This document shows positions 51,976-60,624 of a DNA stretch of 64,000 bases, one piece after another. Numbering within the stretch: the first letter of the stretch is position 1; each line of letters begins with the position of its first letter. Below the pieces are notes generated by a model. It was not told the DNA's origin and did not search any database. It worked only from the letters and a program-made list of their open reading frames with translations. The stretch comes from PALSA-1006 sp041660815 (GTDB taxonomy: Bacteria > Pseudomonadota > Gammaproteobacteria > Burkholderiales > Gallionellaceae), in assembly GCA_041660815.1 (NCBI GenBank), contig JBAZVN010000012.1, positions 1 to 64,000 on the forward strand. The letters are read 5' to 3'. A program made the translations under genes and the position numbers.

Positions 51976-52258
51976 AAATTTTGCGCTCCTTCTTGTGCAT
52001 GTCTCTGGCTGAGATGATACGTATCTTTTCTTCGCTGTGCCGCAAAGTGAAGGTGATATGCAAGAGACGTTCTTCATCTGTTTTTCCGAGTGCGTGAATG
52101 CGGCTCTCGCGCTGATTGTGTTTCGCATCCTCAAGCAATAACAGCGGATCATTGAAAAAGACCTGCTCCGCTTCGGCCATTCTGACGTCATGCTTTTCGT
52201 TCTTCCGGGCATTGCCATCATCCCAGTCGAAGCCCGTAATTTTACTCAGATCAATCAT
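51959..52258 (-). CDS. brnT: BrnT-like ribonuclease toxin
   Basis: This 99-residue BrnT (RelE-like fold) protein has FDWDDGNARKNEKHDVRMAEAEQVFFNDPLL, RIHALGKTDEERLLHITFTLR and the catalytic/terminal IRIISARDMHKKERKIYE. BrnT toxins cleave mRNA and are neutralised by BrnA. The toxin gene precedes the antitoxin, the usual BrnTA order. The pair sits at the edge of the defence-like patch with the NACHT gene. Confidence 0.9.
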   Translation of the reverse strand: MIDLSKITGFDWDDGNARKNEKHDVRMAEAEQVFFNDPLLLLEDAKHNQRESRIHALGKTDEERLLHITFTLRHSEEKIRIISARDMHKKERKIYEQTT

Positions 52259-52438
52259 GGTCTGTATATTATGAAGCTATACACAATAATGCAAGCCGAG
52301 CTAACAATCGAACTACCTTACCGGCTGCAAATGTGCCCATGCCGCCACCTTCAATAGCACTTCATTATCAAACCCGCCTTGCATTAGCCCAATCGTTAAA
52401 TTTTCTGCAGCATTTTATAAATATACAAATAATCATAT

Positions 52439-52457
52439 AGTTATGATAATCATTCAA
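52439..52457. promoter_or_regulatory. Fur-box-like site upstream of the HlyD gene
   Basis: The core TATGATAATCATT matches the Fur consensus GATAATGATAATCATTATC at 13 of 19 positions, including 12 in a row. It lies just upstream of a promoter with -35 TTGCAC (52463-52468), 17-bp spacer and -10 TAAGAT (52486-52491). Iron control of the exporter operon is inferred. Confidence 0.5.
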
Positions 52458-52462
52458 TTTTC

Positions 52463-52491
52463 TTGCACTTTTTAACAGCACCCATTAAGAT
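52463..52491 (+). promoter_or_regulatory. Promoter of the exporter operon
   Basis: TTGCAC and TAAGAT are spaced 17 bp apart, 30 bp before the start codon at 52522, with a Fur-like box directly upstream. Confidence 0.55.
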
Positions 52492-52521
52492 AGCAACCAA
52501 TTACTAACTTATTGAGCGGAT

Positions 52522-53691
52522 ATGTCTAGGCAAAAAATTGGATTATTGGTTTCGGGCGTGGCAATCGCACTGCTGTTTGCCTGGGTGATCATGACCCGGG
52601 GGCCATTGGCGCCGGTAAAAGTCACGATTGAAAAAATTCAGGTTGGCGAAATTTCCAACTCTGTTTTCGGGATTGGCACCGTAAAAGCCCGGCACAGCTA
52701 TAACTTGGCCCCCACCTTAACGGGGCGCGTCAAAAGTGTGCGGGTTGATCAGGGTGATACTGTTACGGTGGGGCAGCTGTTACTTGAAATGGACCCGGTC
52801 GATCTGGATGAAAAATTAAACGCCAGCCGCCAGAATATCGAAAAAGCAGCCAATGCTATCCAGTCGTTGAGCGCACAACTCAGTGAAACGCAGAGTCGAC
52901 TTGCCACGCTTTCGGCAACTTTAAAACGCTATCAGGAATTGCGCGCGGGCGGGTTCGTCAGCCAGGAAATGCTGGATGCCAAGCTGCATGAAAAAAATGC
53001 AGCCACGGCGGCGCTGGCATCCGCAAGCGCCAATTTGGCCACCGCGCACGCGGATCATTTGCGTAGCCAATCGGAAATGCGCGGCATCGAAAAATTGCAG
53101 TTACAAACCCGCTTAACCAGCCCTATCAACGGCATCGTCGTGGCCAGATTGATTGAGCCGGGCAGCACCGTGATTAGCGGTCAGCTTGCGCTGCAGGTGG
53201 TTGACCCGCATAAGCTGTGGATTGAAACGCGCATTACCCAGAAACAAGCCGGGCAACTGCGCGCGGGGCAAACCGCCGAAATTGTTTTGCGTTCCCAACC
53301 GCACGCGACCATCATCGGCAAGGTGGCGCGCGTGGATTTAGTCAGCGACGCGGTGACGGAAGAACGTATCGTCAATGTGTCTTTCGAAGCGGCTGATCAA
53401 ATCGCCAGCATCGGCGAATATGCCGAAGTCACCATTTCTCTGCCCGGCCTTAACCATGCGCGCACGATTTCCAGTGCAGCCGTTAAACGGATTGCCAAGC
53501 AGTCCGGTGTGTGGATTTTGCGCGACGACAAACCGCTGTTTCAACCGGTCAAAACAGGCATCACCACGATACAAGGCCGCACCGAGATATTGGATGGAAT
53601 TGCCGATGATGACAGCGTTATCGTTTACAGCCAGCAACCGTTGCGTGCTGGTTTAAAAGTCAAAGTTGTGTCCGAACTGGTTAAAGGTTAA
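52522..53691 (+). CDS. HlyD/MacA-type periplasmic adaptor of an ABC exporter
   Basis: This 389-residue membrane-fusion protein has an N-terminal signal anchor (residues 5-25), a biotinyl-lipoyl-like domain (GRVKSVRVDQGDTVTVGQLLLEMDPVDL), and a coiled-coil hairpin (about 95-180). The second lipoyl half (LTSPINGIVVARLIEPGSTVISGQLALQVVD) and a beta-barrel follow. It is the first gene of a three-gene exporter with permease (3-nt gap) and ATPase. The architecture resembles DevBCA/MacAB systems; no outer-membrane partner is encoded nearby. Confidence 0.9.
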   Translation: MSRQKIGLLVSGVAIALLFAWVIMTRGPLAPVKVTIEKIQVGEISNSVFGIGTVKARHSYNLAPTLTGRVKSVRVDQGDTVTVGQLLLEMDPVDLDEKLNASRQNIEKAANAIQSLSAQLSETQSRLATLSATLKRYQELRAGGFVSQEMLDAKLHEKNAATAALASASANLATAHADHLRSQSEMRGIEKLQLQTRLTSPINGIVVARLIEPGSTVISGQLALQVVDPHKLWIETRITQKQAGQLRAGQTAEIVLRSQPHATIIGKVARVDLVSDAVTEERIVNVSFEAADQIASIGEYAEVTISLPGLNHARTISSAAVKRIAKQSGVWILRDDKPLFQPVKTGITTIQGRTEILDGIADDDSVIVYSQQPLRAGLKVKVVSELVKG

Positions 53692-53694
53692 GAC

Positions 53695-54885
53695 ATGATT
53701 AATCTGGCGAGCCGCGACATTCTGCATGGCTGGGGAAAATTTGTTTTCACCGGTATCGGCTTGGGGCTGTTAATCGGCGTGACGCTGACCATGGCGGGTG
53801 TGTATCGCGGCATGGTGGATGACGCGCAAGTGTTGATCGAAAATGCCGGAGCGGATTTGTGGGTGGTGCAGCAGGATACGCTGGGGCCGTACGCCGAACC
53901 GTCCAGCGTGCATGATGATGTTGCAAAAGATTTGCTGGGCTTGCCGGGGATTCAAGAAGCCGGAAATGTAACTTATCTCACTCTGCAAATTCAACACAAT
54001 CAGAAAGATATCCGGGTGATGCTGGTGGGGTTTGAAACAGGTAAACCGGGCGAACCGGCTTACCTTATTGCCGGAAGACCGATTACCCGTTCGCATTACG
54101 AAGCCTTGGCCGACATCAAAACAGGGCTCGCTGTAGGTGACACGATTAATATTCGTCGCCATCAATATACTGTCGTTGGACTCACGCAACGCATGGTTTC
54201 TTCCGGCGGCGATCCGATGATTTTCATTCCGCTCAAAGATGCGCAGGAAGTGCAATTTTTGAAAGATAACGCCGCGCTGATCAACGAGAGCGCGCGTACT
54301 TCCGCCAATCCCGCCTTTAACCGCCCCAATGTGCCGGGCTTATTGGAAGCCGTGCTGGCCAGCCAAACTTCCAGTCATTTTGTGAATGCGGTATTGGTGC
54401 GCACGCTGGACGACATGGACGAGGAAGTGGCAGCACAAATCGTGCGCTGGAAACATTTGCAGGCTTACACCAAAGCGCAGATGGACGAAATATTGGTGGC
54501 GCGTTTGATCGCCACTTCATCCAAACAAATCTTTATGTTTCTGGTGATTTTATCCATCGTCAGCGCCGCTATTGTTGCGTTTATTATTTTCACTATGACC
54601 ATGAATAAAGTGCGCGAAATCGCCGTGCTTAAACTCATCGGCGCGACCAATAAAACCATCAGTGCCATGATTCTGCAACAGGCACTGGCACTCGGCCTGA
54701 TCGGATTTATGGTGGGAAAATTTTCAGCCACGCTGTGGGCGCCGCTATTTCCAAAATTCGTGTTGCTGCTGCCCGGCGATGCCCTTAAAGGCTTTGTATT
54801 GGTGATGCTGATGTGCGCACTTGCCAGCATCTTTGCCATCCGCGCGGCACTGCGCATTGATCCCGCCACGGCAATCGGGGGGTAA
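53695..54885 (+). CDS. FtsX/DevC-like ABC exporter permease
   Basis: This 396-residue inner-membrane protein has one N-terminal helix (residues 14-38), a large periplasmic MacB-like domain (40-270), and three C-terminal helices with the FtsX motif around IFTMTMNKVREIAVLKLIGATNKTI. This is the four-helix plan of MacB/DevC-type mechanotransmission exporters that move substrates from the periplasm or inner membrane. It lies between the adaptor and the ATPase with 0-3 nt gaps. Confidence 0.9.
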   Translation: MINLASRDILHGWGKFVFTGIGLGLLIGVTLTMAGVYRGMVDDAQVLIENAGADLWVVQQDTLGPYAEPSSVHDDVAKDLLGLPGIQEAGNVTYLTLQIQHNQKDIRVMLVGFETGKPGEPAYLIAGRPITRSHYEALADIKTGLAVGDTINIRRHQYTVVGLTQRMVSSGGDPMIFIPLKDAQEVQFLKDNAALINESARTSANPAFNRPNVPGLLEAVLASQTSSHFVNAVLVRTLDDMDEEVAAQIVRWKHLQAYTKAQMDEILVARLIATSSKQIFMFLVILSIVSAAIVAFIIFTMTMNKVREIAVLKLIGATNKTISAMILQQALALGLIGFMVGKFSATLWAPLFPKFVLLLPGDALKGFVLVMLMCALASIFAIRAALRIDPATAIGG

Positions 54886-55596
54886 GTGATGGGTACACCC
54901 GCCATTCATATCGAAAATCTAAAAAAACGCTACGGCGAGGGCGAGACTGCGGTCGATGCGCTCAAGGGTGTAGACATGACCATCTGGCCGGGTGAGGTGG
55001 TTGGCCTGGTGGGGCCGAGCGGTTCCGGAAAAAGTACCCTGCTTAAATGTTTGGGGGCGGTAATCGAACCGACTTCCGGCAAGATGACGCTGGATGGTCA
55101 AACCATTTTTGACGAAACATGGAAGATCAAGGATTTGCGCATGTTGCGCCGCGACAACATCGGCTTTATTTTTCAGGCACCCTACTTGATTCCCTTTCTG
55201 GATGTGACCGACAACGTGGCGCTGTTGCCCATGTTGGCCGGCGTATCCAATGCCGGTTCACGCAGTCGCGCACTGGAATTATTGAAGGCGCTGGACGTTG
55301 AACACCGCGCCAAAGCCAACGTCTCGCAACTTTCCGGTGGCGAGCAACAGCGCGTTTCGATAGCCCGCGCGCTGGCCAATCATCCGCCCGTCATTTTAGC
55401 CGACGAACCGACTGCGCCTTTGGACAGCGAGCGCGCGCTTAACGTGGTGCGCATTCTGAATCAAATGGCCGAGCAGTATCAAACCGCCATTATCGTGGTG
55501 ACACACGATGAAAAAATTATTCCCACCTTCAAACGTATTTACCATATTCGCGACGGGCGTACCTATGAGGAAGCAGGCGAGGGTAAGCATGTTTAA
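54886..55596 (+). CDS. ABC exporter ATP-binding protein (LolD/DevA-like)
   Basis: This 236-residue ATPase has Walker A GPSGSGKSTLLK, the signature LSGGEQQRVSIARAL, and Walker B VILADEPTAPLDSE. The usual GNLD of this subfamily is replaced by APLD. A GTG at 54886 directly follows the permease stop, and an ATG at 54889 is an equally good start. It powers the permease encoded upstream. Confidence 0.93.
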   Translation: MMGTPAIHIENLKKRYGEGETAVDALKGVDMTIWPGEVVGLVGPSGSGKSTLLKCLGAVIEPTSGKMTLDGQTIFDETWKIKDLRMLRRDNIGFIFQAPYLIPFLDVTDNVALLPMLAGVSNAGSRSRALELLKALDVEHRAKANVSQLSGGEQQRVSIARALANHPPVILADEPTAPLDSERALNVVRILNQMAEQYQTAIIVVTHDEKIIPTFKRIYHIRDGRTYEEAGEGKHV

Positions 55597-55617
55597 ACAT
55601 TTTTTTAGGAGATTTTT

Positions 55618-56232
55618 TTGAGCCAGGACATTATCAAACGCCGACTTAGTTCGGAGGAAAGACAGGGCGAAATTATTCGCGTAGCGGTGGAGCTGGCTGC
55701 CGACAAGGGCGTGGACAGCGTGACCACACAGGACATGGCGGATGCCATGCAACTGACGCAGGGCGCGATCTTTCGCCATTTCGCCACCAAGGACGATATC
55801 TGGATCGCCGTTATGCAGTGGATCCGCGGCAAGCTGATGAAATTGCTGGATAAAGCCGCGAGCAACGCAAGCGATCCGCTCAATGCAATTGAGCTCATGT
55901 TCTTTGCACACGTCGCCTTCATCAGCAAACATCCGGCGATTCCGCGTCTGTTGTTTTCCGAATTGCTGCACAAAAAAAACAGCAAATTACGCGACCTTAT
56001 TCAGGGAATTATCTCCGGCTATGAAGCCAAAATCGCCGGCCTGCTGGATGCGGCCAAAGCACAATCTCTGGCACCGGAAGACCTCGACAGTCAAAGTGCC
56101 GCCGTGCTGTATATCGGCATGCTGCAGGGCTTGGTCATGCAGTCCTCCATCTTCGGCGGCAAACGCTCCCTGCAACAACAAGCTGAAAAAACCTTCCCGA
56201 TTTATTTGTATGGCATCAAAACCCGCAGTTGA
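55618..56232 (+). CDS. TetR-family regulator (TTG start)
   Basis: This 204-residue protein has an N-terminal HTH (IIRVAVELAADKGVDSVTTQDMADAMQLTQGAIFRHFATKDDIWIAVM) and a helical ligand-binding domain. The TTG at 55618 is preceded by TTAGGAGA, 7 nt upstream, and no ATG gives a full HTH. It lies 21 nt after the ATPase gene and probably controls the exporter operon by feedback, with the ligand being an exported compound. It may also affect the cytochrome genes downstream. Confidence 0.9.
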   Translation: MSQDIIKRRLSSEERQGEIIRVAVELAADKGVDSVTTQDMADAMQLTQGAIFRHFATKDDIWIAVMQWIRGKLMKLLDKAASNASDPLNAIELMFFAHVAFISKHPAIPRLLFSELLHKKNSKLRDLIQGIISGYEAKIAGLLDAAKAQSLAPEDLDSQSAAVLYIGMLQGLVMQSSIFGGKRSLQQQAEKTFPIYLYGIKTRS

Positions 56233-56265
56233 ATTTTTTACTAACCCGGCAAGAAAGGAATCACC

Positions 56266-56694
56266 ATGAAAAAACAGTTAAGTCTCGCAATCGCATTTAT
56301 CAGCATCACCTTCACCAGCCAGCTTCATGCGGCGGAACCTCTGGAACTGCAAAAAGTCATGAAAGAGTTGGGCAAAAATATGCAAGTCATTACCGATGGA
56401 ATTTCCCGCGAGGATTGGGCGCTGGTCGCCAAAACCGCGCCCCTGATTGCCGAACACGCGCAACCCCCGCTATCCGAAAAAATGCGCATCATGTCTTTTA
56501 TGGGCGCGGATATGTCCAAGTTTAAAGCGATTGATGGCGAAACGCATGAAGCCGCGCATGATTTGGAACTTGCCGCCCACGCACAGGACGGACAGAAAGT
56601 AATCGCCTCATTTCAAAAAGTGCAAACCACCTGCTTAAATTGCCACCAGTCGTTCCGCGCAAAATTTGTGGCGCATTTTTACGGTAATAAATAA
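56266..56694 (+). CDS. Periplasmic c-type cytochrome (cytochrome c' -like)
   Basis: This 142-residue protein has a signal peptide ending LHAAEP and a single heme-binding motif CLNCH near the C-terminus (VQTTCLNCHQSFRAKF). This C-terminal placement on a helical chain is the class II pattern of cytochrome c'/c556. It lies 33 nt after tetR and 50 nt before cytochrome b561, suggesting an electron-transfer pair. Cytochrome c' proteins can bind NO; that role is only possible here. Confidence 0.85.
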   Translation: MKKQLSLAIAFISITFTSQLHAAEPLELQKVMKELGKNMQVITDGISREDWALVAKTAPLIAEHAQPPLSEKMRIMSFMGADMSKFKAIDGETHEAAHDLELAAHAQDGQKVIASFQKVQTTCLNCHQSFRAKFVAHFYGNK

Positions 56695-56744
56695 GTAACC
56701 CGGTTATTGATATAATCGACCACTAAATTTTAAAGGAGAAAGTA

Positions 56745-57263
56745 ATGACGCAATACAGTAAACGCATGGTAATTATTCACTGGCTCACCTTGGCATTATT
56801 GATTGCCGCCTGGTATTTCGGACACTCACTGGATGAAGCAAGACATGCTGCCAGCGCAACGTTGGCGGGTTATGTCGTTCACGCGATTTTGGGCGGGTCA
56901 ATTATGCTGTTGGTATTGTTGCGCCTGTATGCCCGCAACAAAGATGGCGTACCTCCGGCAATGGGCGATACACCGATGGATAAATTGGCCAAGGGTATCC
57001 ATTACGCAATCTACGGACTGTTGCTGATGTTGCCGGTAAGCGGCATGCTAACGGTGCTCACCAGCGATGTGCGCAACGCGCTAATCACGGGCGATGCCAC
57101 CTTGTTGCCCGCCAAATTCACCGGCGTAATTGCACATGAGGTACACGAAATACTGGTTCCCGTTTTACTGGTGCTGGTGGTGGTACACGTTCTGGGCGCC
57201 CTCAAACACCAGATCGTTTTGAAAGACGGCCTGATGGAACGCATGATGCTGCGTCGCAAGTAA
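56745..57263 (+). CDS. Cytochrome b561
   Basis: This 172-residue inner-membrane protein has four helices and four candidate heme-ligand histidines: IHWLTLALLIAAWYFG, YVVHAILGGSIMLLVLLRL, GIHYAIYGLLLMLPVSG and AHEVHEILVPVLLVLVVVHVLGALKH. The bacterial b561 family transfers electrons between quinones and periplasmic acceptors or superoxide. An AAGGAG site precedes the ATG. It is adjacent to the periplasmic cytochrome. Confidence 0.92.
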   Translation: MTQYSKRMVIIHWLTLALLIAAWYFGHSLDEARHAASATLAGYVVHAILGGSIMLLVLLRLYARNKDGVPPAMGDTPMDKLAKGIHYAIYGLLLMLPVSGMLTVLTSDVRNALITGDATLLPAKFTGVIAHEVHEILVPVLLVLVVVHVLGALKHQIVLKDGLMERMMLRRK

Positions 57264-57314
57264 TTTAGTTTGGATGTCGCTGGCACATTGTCAGCGACAT
57301 CCAGATAAACCCGA

Positions 57315-57701
57315 GTGCTCGATATGAGTTTTATTGCGATAAAACTGCTTCACATCAGCTGCGTCATCCTGAGCTATACCCTGTTCTTTTTGCGTGGCAT
57401 CTGGATGTTGCGCGCCTCACCCGTCCTGCAGCAGCGCTGGGTAAAAATTGTTCCCCATTTGATTGATAGCGTATTACTCGGCAGTGCCATTACTCTGGCG
57501 ATTATGCTGGGCATTTCACCTTTTTCGGCACCCTGGTTGCTGGCCAAAATTATCGCCCTGCTGCTGTATATTGTGCTCGGCTCAATCGCACTCAAACGCG
57601 GCAAAACTTGGCGTATGCGCCTGTTTGCCTGGCTCGCCGCACAGTGTGTGTTTTTGTATATCGTGCTCACCGCGCTTTCCCACAATCCTTTACCCTGGTA
57701 A
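57315..57701 (+). CDS. SirB2-like membrane protein
   Basis: This 128-residue protein has four helices. SirB2 family features are KLLHISCVILSYTLFFLRGIWML, the conserved His in IVPHLIDSVLLGSAITLAIMLG, LLAKIIALLLYIVLGSIALKRGK and the C-terminal helix. The family's function is unclear, but genes often neighbour heme or respiratory genes, as here. It lies 51 nt after b561 and 8 nt before the hemerythrin gene. Confidence 0.88.
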   Translation: MLDMSFIAIKLLHISCVILSYTLFFLRGIWMLRASPVLQQRWVKIVPHLIDSVLLGSAITLAIMLGISPFSAPWLLAKIIALLLYIVLGSIALKRGKTWRMRLFAWLAAQCVFLYIVLTALSHNPLPW

Positions 57702-57709
57702 ATCCCGCA

Positions 57710-58231
57710 ATGAATAATTTATTGGGCGCGGCGTTAGCGCCCGGCTTTGACGATCCTCTGGAAATGCTGCAAGCCTGTCACGGACGCATTCAGACTCAAT
57801 GCGCAACCCTTGGCAAACTTGTTACCCACTTAAAAGAGCATGGATGCGACATTCAGGCAAAGCAGGCGGCGCATAATATTTTGCGTTATTTTGACACTGC
57901 GGGACGCCATCATCACGACGATGAAGAAATTGATTTATTTCCGTTATTAATCGCCAGCGCATCAGATTCTGCACATGCGCTGGTGGCACGCTTGCTGGCA
58001 GAACATAAAGTGATGGACTCCGCCTGGGAGGTTTTGCGCCACGATTTGACCGATATTAGCGACTGCAAAAATACATCAATCAATACAATAAGTTGCGATA
58101 ATTTCATAAGCGCTTATACCAGCCATATTGAGCTGGAAAATACGCAACTATTGCCGCTGGCGAAACAATTATTAACGACCGAACAATTGCTCGGTTTGGG
58201 GAAGAATATGGCGGCACGACGCCAGAGCTAA
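57710..58231 (+). CDS. Hemerythrin-domain protein
   Basis: This 173-residue cytosolic four-helix protein has the metal-ligand pattern LQACHGRIQ, AGRHHHDDEEIDLFP, LLAEHKVMD and YTSHIELENTQLLP. This is the HHE-type di-iron set (HxxxE in the second and fourth helices). I chose the ATG at 57710, just after the SirB2 stop. An open frame extending further upstream overlaps SirB2. Related proteins sense or store O2 or repair iron-sulfur damage. It converges on fimV. Confidence 0.87.
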   Translation: MNNLLGAALAPGFDDPLEMLQACHGRIQTQCATLGKLVTHLKEHGCDIQAKQAAHNILRYFDTAGRHHHDDEEIDLFPLLIASASDSAHALVARLLAEHKVMDSAWEVLRHDLTDISDCKNTSINTISCDNFISAYTSHIELENTQLLPLAKQLLTTEQLLGLGKNMAARRQS

Positions 58232-58251
58232 TTTTGCCTGCCGCACCATTG

Positions 58252-59487
58252 CTACCACTTTTGTGCCTCGGTTGATCCGGTCAAATCCAGCGAGGCTCTG
58301 TCGTCTTTATTGAAATGTAAAACGCTATTGGGCGTCAAATAGTTCAGGTTGGTTATCTTTTTTCGTGCTTTATATTCCCGGTAGCCGAGCCCTGCTCCCA
58401 ACAATAAAATCCCGGCAAGCAACGCCCCCCACAATAAGTAATCCGCATCGCTATCTACTTGCTGCTCAGCTTGCACCTGGGCTGGCTTAACAATCGGTAA
58501 CGGCGCATTGTTTGCAGAAACCACCGGCACGGCAGAGGCTGCATTTCCCGACATCGCCTGGCCGACCAAAGGCAGCGTCAAAGCCACACTACTCACAGCA
58601 GAATGTGTTTGGGTACTCAGCGGTGCAGAGACCCCGCCCAGCACACCTTTTAAACGATCTACTTTTTGGTAGAGTGCAATTTGTTTTTCCAGCAAAGCGA
58701 TCTGTTCAAGAATGGCATCATTTTCTTTTTGTAACGCGTAAATATCATCCTCATACTCGCCTGATTTTTTAATTTCCAGGCGCGACGCGGGCTGAACTTT
58801 TTTGGCCGGGGGGGGTAATGCTTTTTTGATGAGGCCGGAATTAGTCGACTCATTTCTTACCGCTATGGGTTTGACGGGAGGCGTTTTAGGGGGCAATTTT
58901 GCCGGCTTAATTTCCGCCTGTTTGCGGGGCTCGGCAGCCTTTACCGCACTGGCCGCGCCACCACTCAATGTATTGTTTTTATTTAATATTTTATCATTTG
59001 CGCCATGCGCAACCGGTGCGCTGGCAGGATTGATTACTGCGGGTTGATGTACCACTAGCGGCGTCGGGTCCAAGACAGGCTTGAAATCGGGTAAAAATTC
59101 AAACGCGTTATACACAACGCCTGAATTGGACGATTGGGTTTTTACGATGACGCGATAAAACAAATCCTCGCCCCGCTCGCCATTCACTTGCAAAAAATAT
59201 TTTCCCGCCGCGTTACGCTTGATTGAAAATGTCAAAAAGCGGTCGTAAATTGCGTCACACCCGTTGGGCGTTTTCGCGATCAGCGAATTCAAACATTCCC
59301 CGGTACGCACCTGGGAAAATCGTACATTTTTATCCAAGTCCCCCTGAATCGCGATATTCGCGACAAATGGATCGCCGATATAACTGGCTAAAGTCGCCTC
59401 GCCCAACGACATAGCGAAAGCTGACGACATACTGCCGAGCACGATAAATAGTACAAATATTTTTCTTGCTGCTAGCCAAATGTTCAA
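58252..59487 (-). CDS. FimV N-terminal-domain protein
   Basis: This 411-residue protein has a signal peptide (ending SAFA) and a FimV/LysM-like N-terminal domain (MSLGEATLASYIGDPFVANIAI, FLTFSIKRNAAGKYFLQV, VYNAFEFLPDFKP). A Pro/Lys-rich linker, a coiled coil (YEDDIYALQKENDAILEQIA), and one helix (YLLWGALLAGILLLGAGLGY) with a short tail follow. FimV organises type IV pili and the pole in gamma- and betaproteobacteria. This copy is much shorter than Pseudomonas FimV and lacks the cytoplasmic TPR part. Confidence 0.82.
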   Translation of the reverse strand: MNIWLAARKIFVLFIVLGSMSSAFAMSLGEATLASYIGDPFVANIAIQGDLDKNVRFSQVRTGECLNSLIAKTPNGCDAIYDRFLTFSIKRNAAGKYFLQVNGERGEDLFYRVIVKTQSSNSGVVYNAFEFLPDFKPVLDPTPLVVHQPAVINPASAPVAHGANDKILNKNNTLSGGAASAVKAAEPRKQAEIKPAKLPPKTPPVKPIAVRNESTNSGLIKKALPPPAKKVQPASRLEIKKSGEYEDDIYALQKENDAILEQIALLEKQIALYQKVDRLKGVLGGVSAPLSTQTHSAVSSVALTLPLVGQAMSGNAASAVPVVSANNAPLPIVKPAQVQAEQQVDSDADYLLWGALLAGILLLGAGLGYREYKARKKITNLNYLTPNSVLHFNKDDRASLDLTGSTEAQKW

Positions 59488-59521
59488 ATTCGTTATCTCG
59501 TGAAAATCAAAAAGGCTTCAG

Positions 59522-59597
59522 TTTGGAGTGCGGCGGCATGACGCCGCTGTTTTAAATTTTATACGACGCAGGCGGCGTCATGCCGCCGCACTCCAAA
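59522..59597. repeat. 76-bp element with perfect 26-bp inverted repeats
   Basis: The arms 59522-59547 and 59572-59597 are perfect reverse complements (each begins or ends TTTGGAGTGCGGCGGCATGA or its complement) around a 24-nt AT-rich loop. Each arm also contains a smaller GCGGC/GCCGC palindrome. It lies after the aroF stop codon and before fimV, and would form a very stable RNA hairpin. It probably acts as a transcript end and is likely a repeated element in the genome. Confidence 0.85.
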
Positions 59598-59607
59598 TGG
59601 GACAGGC

Positions 59608-60624
59608 TTAAAGTGTTCTGCCGATTGCGCCGGCAATTGCGCCCAGCGTAACCATCAACTTCTTTAATTCGTCCGGTGTCAGCGCCTGATCCGCATCGCA
59701 CCAGGCATCGCAAGGACTGGGGTGCATTTCAATCAGCAGACCGTCGGCACCGGCGGCTATCGCAGCTTGCGACAGTGCGGGCACCATCCACGCTTTTCCG
59801 CCCGCATGCGATGGATCAACAATGACCGGCAAGTGTGTTTCTTTTTTCAGCACGGGAATGGCAGTGACATCCAACACATTTCGGTAGGCGGTTTCAAAGG
59901 TGCGAATGCCGCGCTCGCAGAAAATAATGTTATGGTTACCGCCGGCTGCAATGTATTCCGCCGACATCAGCCATTCGCTGATTGTTGCCGACATGCCGCG
60001 CTTGAGAATAACCGGTTTTTTGGTTTTTCCGACTTCTTTGAGCAGGTCAAAATTCTGCATGTTGCGTGTGCCGATCTGAATCACGTCCACATCATATTCA
60101 AGGAACGCATCCATCTGACGCACGTCCATCAGTTCGGTCACGATGGGCAATTTGTAACGGTCGGCGGCCTTGCGGAACATCTCCAGACCTTCCACACCTT
60201 TGCCCTGAAATGCATAGGGGCTGGTGCGCGGTTTAAAGGCGCCACCGCGCATTAAACGGCAACCGGCTTCATGGGTAAACTGTGCCGACAAATCCATTTG
60301 CGACTGGGTTTCCACCGAACACGGCCCGCCAATAATTTGAATTTGATTGCCGCCCAATTTGATGCCGCCGATATCAATCACGGTATTTTGTTTGTGCGAT
60401 TCGCGCGACACAATTTTGTATTGTTTGGCGATATGCATGGCAGATTCCACACCGGGCAGCGACGTGAACATATCCGCATCCAGTTTGCGCTCGTCGCCAA
60501 TCGCACCGATCACGGTGCGCTCAACGCCGCGTGAAATATTGGCTTTTAAACCGGCCACTTCCAACTTTTTAACTACAGTACCGATTTGTTCATCGGTGAC
60601 TTCCCTACCCATTACGATAATCAT
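59608..60624 (-). CDS. aroF: 3-deoxy-7-phosphoheptulonate (DAHP) synthase
   Basis: This enzyme condenses PEP and erythrose-4-phosphate, the first shikimate step. The 338-residue protein has an N-terminal ferredoxin-like regulatory domain (residues 1-70, MIIVMGREVTDEQIG), then the class Ibeta barrel with GPCSVE, GGAFKPRTSPYAFQG, IQIGTRNMQNFDLL, VILKRGMS and VIVDPSHAGGK. This type differs from the E. coli AroG form. It overlaps hisC by 4 nt and is the last gene of the operon. Confidence 0.94.
   Translation of the reverse strand: MIIVMGREVTDEQIGTVVKKLEVAGLKANISRGVERTVIGAIGDERKLDADMFTSLPGVESAMHIAKQYKIVSRESHKQNTVIDIGGIKLGGNQIQIIGGPCSVETQSQMDLSAQFTHEAGCRLMRGGAFKPRTSPYAFQGKGVEGLEMFRKAADRYKLPIVTELMDVRQMDAFLEYDVDVIQIGTRNMQNFDLLKEVGKTKKPVILKRGMSATISEWLMSAEYIAAGGNHNIIFCERGIRTFETAYRNVLDVTAIPVLKKETHLPVIVDPSHAGGKAWMVPALSQAAIAAGADGLLIEMHPSPCDAWCDADQALTPDELKKLMVTLGAIAGAIGRTL

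Noticed and set aside
58512..58772. Plus-strand small frames across fimV
   Set aside because: They are antisense to the FimV coding region, and none has a ribosome-binding site.
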